Of a DNA stretch of 6,149 nt, positions 1-4,815 are shown piece by piece. The notes beneath the pieces were generated by a model. It saw only the letters and a list, made by a program, of their open reading frames with translations, searched no databases and had not been told where the DNA came from. This DNA is from an uncultured Peptococcaceae bacterium (GTDB lineage: Bacteria; Bacillota; Peptococcia; Peptococcales; Peptococcaceae), in NCBI GenBank assembly GCA_902496505.1, contig CABVBB010000140.1, positions 1 through 6,149 of the forward strand. The letters run 5' to 3'. The first letter of the stretch is position 1. Every line of letters begins with the position of its first letter. The position numbers and the translations under genes were made by a program.

Positions 1-1047
1 TTTTTCGATATCCACGCCTTCCTTGGCTTCGATAGCCTGATGCAGACCTTCGCTGTAGCGGCGGCCAAACATCAAACGGCCGGTGAATTCGTCAACGATG
101 ATGACTTGACCGTCTTTGACCACATAGTCCTTGTCCCGCTTCATGATGACATGCGCGCGCAGGGCCTGGTTGACGTGGTGGCTGAGCTCTAAGTTTTCTT
201 CATCAGCCAGATTGTTGATGCCTAAGAGTTTTTCCACATGGTCAACGCCTTCTTCTGTCAGCGTGACGTTCTTCTGCTTCTCATCAACGGTATAATCTTC
301 TTCTGGGCGCAGGCGGGGAATGATCTTGGAAACGGTGGTATATAGCTCCTTGGGCTTCTCGGCACTGCCGGAAATGATCAATGGTGTCCGCGCCTCATCG
401 ATCAAGATACTATCGACCTCGTCGACTAAGGCAAAATTGAGATCCCGCTGGACCATGTGTTCCTTGCGCATGACCATATTATCACGCAGATAGTCGAAAC
501 CATACTCATTATTGGTACCATAGGTGATGTCCGCATTGTAGGCTTCCTTACGTTCCTCAAAGCCCAGGCCATGCACGATGAGGCCCACAGACAGCCCCAG
601 GAAGTTGTACACCTGGCCCATCTGCTCACTGTCACGACGCGCCAAATAATCATTGACCGTGATGACGTGCACGCCTTTGCCGCTCAGCGCATTCAAATAT
701 ACCGGCAAAGTAGCCACTAAGGTTTTACCTTCACCAGTCTTCATCTCAGCGATGCGGCCCTGGTGCAGCACGATGCCGCCCATGATCTGCACGTCGAAAT
801 GCCGCATGCCCAGCACGCGCTTGGAAGCTTCTCTAACGACCGCATAAGCTTCATTGAGCAGATCGTCTAAAGATTCGCCCTTCGCATAGCGTTCCTTGAA
901 TTCATCTGTCTTAGCGCGCAGCTCTTCGTCAGAAAGCGCCGCCATCTGTGGTTCTAAGGCGTTGATCGCCGCTACCTGCTTCTCTAATTTCTTGATGTCT
1001 TTTTTATTATCGTCAAAAACTTTTTTGAACAATGTGTCCAAACCCAT
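1..1047 (-). CDS. secA: SecA preprotein translocase ATPase, N-terminal 349 codons (cut by window edge)
   Basis: SecA is the cytosolic motor that binds preproteins and drives them through SecYEG with ATP. The reading frame is open from the ATG at 1047 to base 1 and runs off the left edge, so about 350 of the usual 800-900 residues are visible. It starts [16 protein letters not shown]. Walker A is TGEGKT (residues 104-109), preceded by [22 protein letters not shown] lies at 175-190; the Walker B/DEAD-like box is DEVD (209-212), followed by [15 protein letters not shown]. The preprotein cross-linking domain follows, and [10 protein letters not shown] near residue 320 marks the return to the nucleotide-binding domain. 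The C-terminal part is outside the window. An AAGGATGG ribosome binding site about 10 bases upstream supports the start. The gene is divergent from hpf, whereas in Bacillus subtilis hpf (yvyD) and secA point the same way. Identification is very secure. Confidence 0.98.
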   Translation of the reverse strand, partial: MGLDTLFKKVFDDNKKDIKKLEKQVAAINALEPQMAALSDEELRAKTDEFKERYAKGESLDDLLNEAYAVVREASKRVLGMRHFDVQIMGGIVLHQGRIAEMKTGEGKTLVATLPVYLNALSGKGVHVITVNDYLARRDSEQMGQVYNFLGLSVGLIVHGLGFEERKEAYNADITYGTNNEYGFDYLRDNMVMRKEHMVQRDLNFALVDEVDSILIDEARTPLIISGSAEKPKELYTTVSKIIPRLRPEEDYTVDEKQKNVTLTEEGVDHVEKLLGINNLADEENLELSHHVNQALRAHVIMKRDKDYVVKDGQVIIVDEFTGRLMFGRRYSEGLHQAIEAKEGVDIEK

Positions 1048-1088
1048 TCACATACACCATCCTTAAAATAAGAATCACACTGGTCTAC

Positions 1089-1115
1089 AATATACCAAAA
1101 CCGTTAAAAAGGCAA
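1089..1115 (-). promoter_or_regulatory. Possible secA promoter, proximal
   Basis: Read on the minus strand, TTGCCT (1115-1110) and TATATT (1094-1089) are separated by 15 bases, shorter than the preferred 17. A TGG just before the -10 gives a partial extended -10 character. It would give a leader of about 35 nt. An alternative lies further upstream: TTGCGC (1168-1163), 18 bases, TAAAAT (1144-1139). Sequence alone does not decide between them, so confidence is low. Confidence 0.35.
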
Positions 1116-1274
1116 TGGATTACGCTGTACATAAAAATATTTTACACGACTTTTATATAGAAGCGCAACATTTGTATATTCGCCGTTTGCCTAGGCCTTT
1201 CCTTTAGCCGGTCAAATTAATGTTTTTTATAACTCCAGCGGCTAAACTTTTCATCACTTTTCTGTAAAATAAGG

Positions 1275-1303
1275 TTTACAAAACGCAGATTTTGAGCGAT
1301 AAT
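1275..1303 (+). promoter_or_regulatory. Predicted sigma-A-type promoter of hpf
   Basis: TTTACA (1275-1280) and GATAAT (1298-1303) are separated by exactly 17 bases; they match the consensus at 5/6 positions each. Transcription would start near 1310, just before the first stem-loop of the hpf leader. hpf genes are often driven by stress or stationary-phase sigma factors in Bacilli; here the visible signal is a housekeeping-type promoter. Confidence 0.6.
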
Positions 1304-1311
1304 GTAATCAA

Positions 1312-1375
1312 GGATAAGAATTATTTATAGAGTCTTATCCACTAAGAACAGGATGGCTTGAACGATAAGCGATCC
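1312..1375 (+). promoter_or_regulatory. Structured hpf 5' leader with two stem-loops
   Basis: Stem 1 pairs GGATAAGA (1312-1319) with TCTTATCC (1333-1340), 8 perfect bp around a 13-nt loop. Stem 2 pairs GGATGGCTT (1351-1359) with AAGCGATCC (1367-1375), 8 of 9 positions with one G-G mismatch, around a 7-nt loop. The CTTATC of stem 1 (1334-1339) can instead pair with a second GATAAG at 1364-1369, which lies in the loop and arm of stem 2, so two mutually exclusive folds are possible. The ribosome binding site follows at about 1382-1390. The pairing is seen directly; a regulatory role is inference. Confidence 0.5.
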
Positions 1376-1397
1376 ATACTTGAAAGGGGTTGGCAAC

Positions 1398-1940
1398 ATG
1401 AATATCACTGTAAAAGCAAAGAACACCCAAGTTACCGCACCACTGAAAGAGTACGTTGATAAACGATTCGCAAAGCTTGAAAAATATTTTACCAACGAAA
1501 TGCAGGGCACTGTTACCTTAGTGGTGGAAAGAGAGAAACATCGCGTCGAGGCAACTATTCCAGTTAATCGGTACCTGCTGAGAGCCGAAGAGACCAGCAA
1601 CGATATGTACGCCTCCATCGATGGCGTCGTCGATAAATTGGAAAGACAGATCCATAAATATAAGACCCGCGTCAACCGCAAAGGTAAAGTCAATTCCTTT
1701 GCTGATGTCGTACCAGTGACCACTCCGGCTGCTGAACCAGAACCAGAAGAAGAATTGGCTAAGCCGATCAAAGTAAAACGCTTCACCGTCAAACCAATGG
1801 ATGAAGAAGAAGCGATCCTGCAGATGGAACTCATCGGCCATGATTTCTTCGTCTTCCTCAACGCCGAGACCAACGCCGTCAATGTCGTTTACAAACGCCA
1901 TGACAATTCCTACGGCTTGATTGACCCGCAGTTTGACTGA
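1398..1940 (+). CDS. hpf: Ribosome hibernation-promoting factor, long form
   Basis: Long HPF (also annotated RaiA/YvyD/YfiA) binds the 30S decoding centre and, through its C-terminal domain, dimerises ribosomes into inactive 100S particles during slow growth or stress. The 180-residue protein has the S30AE domain at about 1-100 (MNITVKAKNTQVTAPLKEYV, then KRFAKLEKYF and YASIDGVVDKLERQI), a Pro/Glu-rich linker at about 101-122, and the dimerisation domain at 123-180 (KRFTVKPMDEEEAILQMELIGHDFFVF, ending in SYGLIDP); this and the length are typical of the long form. The ATG at 1398 follows GAAAGGGG with good spacing; an in-frame TTG at 1380 lies before that site and is rejected. The gene is monocistronic: own promoter, structured leader, terminator 18 bases after the stop codon. 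Confidence 0.97.
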   Translation: MNITVKAKNTQVTAPLKEYVDKRFAKLEKYFTNEMQGTVTLVVEREKHRVEATIPVNRYLLRAEETSNDMYASIDGVVDKLERQIHKYKTRVNRKGKVNSFADVVPVTTPAAEPEPEEELAKPIKVKRFTVKPMDEEEAILQMELIGHDFFVFLNAETNAVNVVYKRHDNSYGLIDPQFD

Positions 1941-1957
1941 GTATAGTCTGTTTTAAG

Positions 1958-1985
1958 AGGGCACCCAAAACTGGGTGCCCTTTTT
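1958..1985 (+). terminator. Rho-independent terminator of hpf
   Basis: A perfect stem of GGGCACCCA (1959-1967) and TGGGTGCCC (1972-1980), extended by an A-T pair, closes an AAAC loop and is followed by TTTTT (1981-1985). It begins 18 bases after the hpf stop codon, which makes hpf a single-gene transcript and separates it from csp. Confidence 0.95.
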
Positions 1986-2076
1986 GTCATACGCCTTTGA
2001 AACTTCTGCCGAAAAAAGGTCCTCCGCCTGCCTCAGCGCTTTCTTGCGCGCTGCCACAATTTCCTTGGAAAAAAAC

Positions 2077-2105
2077 TTGCTAATTTACCCCAAACACGCT
2101 ATAAT
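2077..2105 (+). promoter_or_regulatory. Predicted csp promoter
   Basis: TTGCTA (2077-2082) and a perfect TATAAT (2100-2105) are spaced by 17 bases. Transcription would start near 2112 and give a leader of about 50 nt, much shorter than the roughly 160-nt leader known for Escherichia coli cspA. Confidence 0.8.
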
Positions 2106-2106
2106 C

Positions 2107-2138
2107 AAACTGTAATAGTAACTACGCTATTACAGTTT
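2107..2138 (+). repeat. Perfect 12-bp inverted repeat over the csp start site
   Basis: AAACTGTAATAG (2107-2118) is the exact reverse complement of CTATTACAGTTT (2127-2138), with an 8-base spacer. It begins two bases after the -10 hexamer, so it spans the predicted transcription start. As DNA it would suit a dimeric repressor; as RNA, the part downstream of the start could form a hairpin at the extreme 5' end of the mRNA. No run of T follows, so it is not a terminator. Confidence 0.8.
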
Positions 2139-2160
2139 ATCTCGAGAGGATGATTTTTTC

Positions 2161-2358
2161 ATGCAAGGTAAAGTAAAATGGTTTAACGCAGAAAAAGGTT
2201 ATGGTTTCATCGAAGGTCAGGACGGTAAAGATGTATTCGTTCATTTCTCCGCTATCGTTCAAGATGGCTTCAAAACTTTAGACGAAGGTCAGGAAGTTGA
2301 ATTTGAAGTTGTTGAAGGTGCTAGAGGACCTCAAGCTGCTAACGTTACTAAACTTTAA
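2161..2358 (+). CDS. csp: Cold-shock domain protein (CspA/CspB family)
   Basis: This is a 65-residue single-domain OB-fold protein that binds single-stranded RNA and DNA and acts as an RNA chaperone. It opens [17 protein letters not shown], contains RNP1 (KGYGFI, residues 12-17) and RNP2 (DVFVHFS, residues 24-30), and ends with the family tail [11 protein letters not shown], so it is full length. Whether it is cold-induced or constitutive cannot be read from the sequence. The ATG follows GAGAGGATGA with a 7-10 base spacing. Codon choice is strongly biased to GGT, GTT, GAA and AAA, unlike the GGC- and GCC-rich neighbours, as expected for a very highly expressed gene. It has its own promoter and terminator and is monocistronic. 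Which numbered paralogue it is cannot be decided. Confidence 0.98.
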   Translation: MQGKVKWFNAEKGYGFIEGQDGKDVFVHFSAIVQDGFKTLDEGQEVEFEVVEGARGPQAANVTKL

Positions 2359-2416
2359 TATATAGTATTACCTTATTAAGTATTATTGTATTGTTAAAGA
2401 TAGATCGTCTGTGCAA

Positions 2417-2450
2417 CCAAGGGCCGTCACATGTGGACGGCTCTTTTTTT
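2417..2450 (+). terminator. Rho-independent terminator of csp
   Basis: GCCGTC pairs with GACGGC around an ACATGTG loop, and the stem extends outwards through G-T, G-C and A-T pairs into a run of seven T (2444-2450). It lies about 60 bases after the csp stop codon. Between them is an AT-rich stretch with no gene. There is no T run on the minus side, so it is unlikely to terminate the facing gene. Confidence 0.9.
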
Positions 2451-2512
2451 GTGCCCGCGTTTCTAAAACGATCATTTGCTGTCAAGGAAGCCTCCGACCT
2501 TGCATCTTACCT

Positions 2513-3052
2513 TCACTGATAATCTTGGAAATAATCCACCGACTCCTGCTGATCCAGCCATAATTCAAACCAGCCTAAAAAATCTTGGCGTTCACAGCAG
2601 GGTTGGACGCCGACATCTGTAAAACACCAGACCTCACCCTGGCATTTTCCACTGACGATCAGATGATAGCTTATACTGCAGCCGACCTCGATCAGCGCAA
2701 TTTCTCCCTGAAAAACGCTGCTTTCAATAGCCTCCTCTAAAGCATCACCCTCCGACTGATCATCGTCTTCCCAGATCCAGGCCTCGTCCAGCCCAAAAGG
2801 CTGTGTGAGATCTTTTCTAGGCATATCCTCCAGCCGTCTCAGGCTGAATCCATCCAGCATATCCTCACAGCCATTGCCCACTTCCTGCAAGAACAAGCGA
2901 TAGGCTTGCGGCAGACGGATGCCGCACTGCGTTTCAAAATCCACAATAACGTTTTCTGGAAGCACCTCTCCCATTATGATCGACAGATCTTTTATTTTTC
3001 CTTTGATCCGCTCGATGACCTGTTGGTGATCTTCCTGCGTATAGATCGGCAT
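2513..3052 (-). CDS. SMI1/KNR4 (SUKH) family protein, standing alone
   Basis: A 179-residue, acidic, soluble protein with no signal peptide or membrane segment. The SMI1/KNR4 hallmarks are visible: GIRLPQAYRLFLQEVGNG (residues 44-61), then FSLRRLED, an acidic PFGLDEAWIWEDDD block (85-98), and GEIALIEVGCSISYHLIVSGKCQGEVWCF (116-144). SUKH proteins are known as immunity proteins of polymorphic toxin systems and also occur as housekeeping or orphan proteins of unknown role. No toxin gene lies beside it: neighbours are csp (convergent) and the glnPQ operon (same strand, separated by a terminator). The ATG at 3052 follows AGAAGGAG with 9 bases of spacing, so the start is secure. Several cysteines (62, 125, 137, 143, 152, 153) are notable for a cytosolic protein. 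The family call is fairly secure; no function can be assigned. Confidence 0.85.
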   Translation of the reverse strand: MPIYTQEDHQQVIERIKGKIKDLSIIMGEVLPENVIVDFETQCGIRLPQAYRLFLQEVGNGCEDMLDGFSLRRLEDMPRKDLTQPFGLDEAWIWEDDDQSEGDALEEAIESSVFQGEIALIEVGCSISYHLIVSGKCQGEVWCFTDVGVQPCCERQDFLGWFELWLDQQESVDYFQDYQ

Positions 3053-3092
3053 TTTTTAGCACTCCTTCTGCTAGGAGTATCTGTCCTGTCTC

Positions 3093-3122
3093 TTGACAAA
3101 TACCCTGTTTTTTCGCTATGAT
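3093..3122 (+). promoter_or_regulatory. Near-consensus plus-strand promoter with no gene after it
   Basis: A perfect TTGACA (3093-3098) and TATGAT (3117-3122, 5/6) are 18 bases apart, so this is among the best sigma-A-type matches in the window. Transcription would start near 3129 and meet a strong hairpin at 3158-3195. The next plus-strand gene begins at 4816, so the product would be a short non-coding RNA, or antisense to glnQ on read-through. Confidence 0.6.
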
Positions 3123-3150
3123 ATAACTTGTGTGTGTCCACACATCTCAA
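3120..3150 (-). promoter_or_regulatory. Possible promoter of the SUKH gene
   Basis: On the minus strand TTGAGA (3150-3145) and TATATC (3125-3120) are 19 bases apart, a weak match. Its -10 overlaps the -10 of the opposing plus-strand promoter and its spacer contains the TGTGTG/CACACA dyad. It gives a leader of roughly 60 nt before the ATG at 3052. I see no better candidate between the hairpin and the start codon. Confidence 0.35.
3131..3144. promoter_or_regulatory. 14-bp dyad, possible operator
   Basis: TGTGTG and CACACA are perfect inverted arms around a 2-base centre (TC). The site lies just after the predicted start of the plus-strand promoter and inside the spacer of the candidate minus-strand promoter. 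A 2-base loop is too small for an RNA hairpin of this length, so a DNA-binding site is the more natural reading. No regulator can be named. Confidence 0.4.
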
Positions 3151-3157
3151 ACAGACG

Positions 3158-3195
3158 AAAAGCCCGCGGTTTGCATCATGCAGCCGCGGGCTTTT
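3158..3195 (-). terminator. Hairpin terminator of the glnPQ operon, probably bidirectional
   Basis: AAAAGCCCGCGG (3158-3169) pairs perfectly with CCGCGGGCTTTT (3184-3195), with a further short TGC/GCA stem in the loop. Because the arms begin with A4 and end with T4, each strand has a T tract at the stem base. It starts 8 bases after the glnQ stop codon on the minus strand. On the plus strand it would stop transcripts from the 3093-3122 promoter. Confidence 0.85.
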
Positions 3196-3203
3196 CCCTG
3201 TTT

Positions 3204-3926
3204 CTATAAAACTTTGGCTAAGAAATTCTGCGTTCTCTCCAATTTTGGTGAGCCAAAGAGCTCTGCTGGCTTGCCCTGCTCCATGATGATGCCCTCATCC
3301 ATGAAGAATACGCGGTCGCTGACTTCGCGGGCAAAGCCCATTTCGTGCGTGACGATGACCATGGTCATGCCTTCCTTGGTCAGATCGCGGATAACGTTGA
3401 GCACTTCGCCGACCATTTCTGGATCTAGGGCAGATGTCGGCTCGTCAAAGAGCATGATGTCCGGCTGCATAGCCAGCGCCCGAGCGATGGCCACACGCTG
3501 CTGCTGCCCGCCGGATAAAGTGTTGGGATAGACCTTGGCTTTATCCACTAAGCCGACTTTTTTCAAAAGCTGCATCGCGATCTCTTCGGCATCTGCTTTA
3601 TTCATGCCTTTGACCTTGATCGGGGCCAAAGTGATATTATTCAAAACCGTCATATGCGGGAACAGATTGAACCGCTGGAACACCATGCCCAGCTCCTCAC
3701 GCATCTTGTTCACATCGTGCTTCTTATCGGTGATGTTGTCCCCATTGATGATGATCTCTCCAGAGGTCGGTTCCTCCAAAAGGTTGAGACAGCGCAGGAA
3801 GGTGCTCTTGCCCGAACCAGACGGCCCGATGATGGACACGATCTCCTGATCTTGGATGGTCTCCGTGATGCCTTTCAATACTTCCAAATGTCCAAAGCTT
3901 TTATGCAGATCTTTGACCTCGATCAT
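3204..3926 (-). CDS. glnQ: Polar amino acid ABC importer, ATP-binding subunit (GlnQ type)
   Basis: A 240-residue cytosolic ATPase that powers a polar amino acid uptake transporter; usual length for the family. Walker A is GPSGSGKST (residues 34-42), the Q-loop is [12 protein letters not shown] (Q84), the signature is LSGGQQQR (137-144), Walker B is IMLFDE (157-162), the D-loop is SALD (165-168) and the switch histidine is H194 in [23 protein letters not shown] and the QQQR signature are typical of the GlnQ/HisP/ArtP group. The start codon overlaps the stop of the permease gene by four bases (ATGA), with AAAGGAG upstream inside the permease gene, so translation is probably coupled. The last gene of the operon; a hairpin terminator follows. 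The transported amino acid cannot be told from the ATPase; the gene symbol denotes the family only. Confidence 0.96.
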   Translation of the reverse strand: MIEVKDLHKSFGHLEVLKGITETIQDQEIVSIIGPSGSGKSTFLRCLNLLEEPTSGEIIINGDNITDKKHDVNKMREELGMVFQRFNLFPHMTVLNNITLAPIKVKGMNKADAEEIAMQLLKKVGLVDKAKVYPNTLSGGQQQRVAIARALAMQPDIMLFDEPTSALDPEMVGEVLNVIRDLTKEGMTMVIVTHEMGFAREVSDRVFFMDEGIIMEQGKPAELFGSPKLERTQNFLAKVL

Positions 3927-4654
3927 ATCTTAGCTGCTCCTTTCCGCCGTGCGGCTTTTGGCTTTGACTGCAAATGATTGTCCCCGGCGTTTAATTTGCG
4001 CTCTGTCCAGTTGACAAAGCGGGTGATGACGAAGGTCAGTACCAGATAGACTGTCGCCACGCCCAAATAAGTGGGGAACGGTGCAAAATTGACGGAGGTA
4101 TAGATCTGGCCGATCTTCATGATCTCTGTCGCACCGATAGCCGCCAATAAAGACGTATCCTTGAGCAGGATGACAAACTCATTGCCCAAAGGCGGGATAG
4201 CTTGTTTGAAAGCCTGCGGCAAAACGACATAAAGCATCGCCTTAGCGTGGCTCATGCCCAATGACCGCGCTGCTTCCATCTGCCCTCTGTCTACCGACTG
4301 GATGCCTGCCCGAAAGATCTCTGCCACATAAGCGCCGCTGTTTAAGCCGCAGACGACGATGGCGGTGGTCATGACCTTAAAGGCAAACGGTGCGCCGATC
4401 ATTTCCTTAACGACTGCTGACACGCCGTAATGGAACAAAAATATCTGGACGAAAAGCGGCGTCCCCCGCAGACATTCGATATAAATGTTCGCTGGGATCT
4501 TGAGCCAAAGATGCTTGCTCATCTTGCCCAGCGCCATAAACATACCGATCACGATACCGATCAATACCGCAAAAAAGGTGATCTCCAGCGTAACGCTGAC
4601 ACCATTCAATAATTTCGGAATGACGGTAGTGTAATGATGCCAAAAATTATTCAT
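3923..4654 (-). CDS. glnP: Polar amino acid ABC importer, permease subunit (GlnP/HisM type)
   Basis: An inner-membrane permease of 243 residues that forms the translocation path with GlnQ. It has hydrophobic segments at about residues 19-42, 67-82, 93-113 and further ones near 170-220. The family block [18 protein letters not shown] is at 60-77, and the EAA loop that docks on the ATPase is [24 protein letters not shown] (125 onwards). The C-terminus is a basic tail ([13 protein letters not shown]). I chose the ATG at 4654 because it follows AAAGGGAG by about 7 bases and gives the normal N-terminus ([25 protein letters not shown]); an in-frame ATG at 4699 has no such site and lies in the promoter. 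First gene of the glnPQ operon. No substrate-binding protein is encoded within the window, although many such operons include one. Confidence 0.95.
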   Translation of the reverse strand: MNNFWHHYTTVIPKLLNGVSVTLEITFFAVLIGIVIGMFMALGKMSKHLWLKIPANIYIECLRGTPLFVQIFLFHYGVSAVVKEMIGAPFAFKVMTTAIVVCGLNSGAYVAEIFRAGIQSVDRGQMEAARSLGMSHAKAMLYVVLPQAFKQAIPPLGNEFVILLKDTSLLAAIGATEIMKIGQIYTSVNFAPFPTYLGVATVYLVLTFVITRFVNWTERKLNAGDNHLQSKPKAARRKGAAKI

Positions 4655-4690
4655 CTTCCCACTCCCTTTTATCTTGTGCACTGTTAAATA

Positions 4691-4719
4691 ATTATACACT
4701 CTGCTGTATATTTAATCAA
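4691..4719 (-). promoter_or_regulatory. Predicted glnPQ promoter
   Basis: Minus strand TTGATT (4719-4714) and a perfect TATAAT (4696-4691) are separated by 17 bases, with transcription starting near 4684 and a leader of about 30 nt. An imperfect dyad, TGT to ACA at 4682-4698, overlaps the -10 and start site and could bind a repressor. Confidence 0.7.
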
Positions 4720-4747
4720 TCTTTTTCGTCAAAAATTTTATTGCTGC

Positions 4748-4776
4748 TTGTTCCAAGTTCTGGCTTATATTATACT
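4748..4776 (+). promoter_or_regulatory. Predicted promoter of the ilvD-like gene
   Basis: TTGTTC (4748-4753) and TATACT (4771-4776) are separated by 17 bases. The leader would be only about 33 nt, which leaves no room for a T-box or a leader-peptide attenuator. The -35 boxes of this and the glnPQ promoter stand 28 bases apart, with an AAAATTTT palindrome (4732-4739) between them. Confidence 0.6.
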
Positions 4777-4815
4777 GAGTTTAAGATCCATCAATCCCTG
4801 TAAGGAGCGTCTGCT

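Larger units (their letters stand above)
1048..1397. other. Divergent intergenic region between secA and hpf
   Basis: These 350 bases hold no convincing gene. The secA-proximal half (about 1080-1180) is AT-rich and contains candidate minus-strand promoters. The middle carries an 8-bp palindrome, GCCTAGGC (1189-1196), and an inverted repeat TTTAGCCG/CGGCTAAA (1203-1210 with 1239-1246, 28-base spacer) whose role is unknown. The right third contains the predicted hpf promoter (1275-1303) and an hpf leader of roughly 88 nt with two stem-loops (1312-1340 and 1351-1375). Six-frame reading shows no protein-like open frame here. Confidence 0.7.
3129..3195 (+). ncRNA. Candidate small RNA, about 65 nt
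   Basis: The unit is inferred from the promoter at 3093-3122 and the terminator hairpin at 3158-3195. The 5' part (3129-3157) is single-stranded in simple pairing and would be the free seed region. There is no ribosome binding site with an open frame inside it. It matches no RNA family that I recognise. It could instead be a chance promoter. Confidence 0.35.

Noticed and set aside
426..847. Open frames on both strands inside secA
   Set aside because: They are shadows of the secA frame, which has an unbroken set of SecA motifs; the shadow peptides look like no known family and lack ribosome binding sites.
1380..1397. Upstream TTG start for hpf adding six residues
   Set aside because: It lies before the GAAAGGGG ribosome binding site; the ATG at 1398 gives the standard N-terminus.
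1325..1901. Two long minus-strand frames opposite hpf
   Set aside because: The plus frame is a clear full-length HPF; the antisense frames are explained by its codon use and have no promoter or ribosome binding site.
2906..3143. Overlapping frames on both strands around the SUKH start
   Set aside because: They run through the SUKH gene, its ribosome binding site and promoter region and show no family features.
4655..4699. Upstream ATG for glnP adding 15 residues
   Set aside because: It overlaps the predicted promoter, has no ribosome binding site and adds residues foreign to the family; the ATG at 4654 is well placed.
4655..4815. T-box, leader peptide or CodY-like box before the ilvD-like gene
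   Set aside because: The predicted leader is only about 33 nt with no regulatory codon run or T-box motif; the AT-rich stretch near 4721-4740 does not match the CodY consensus spacing.
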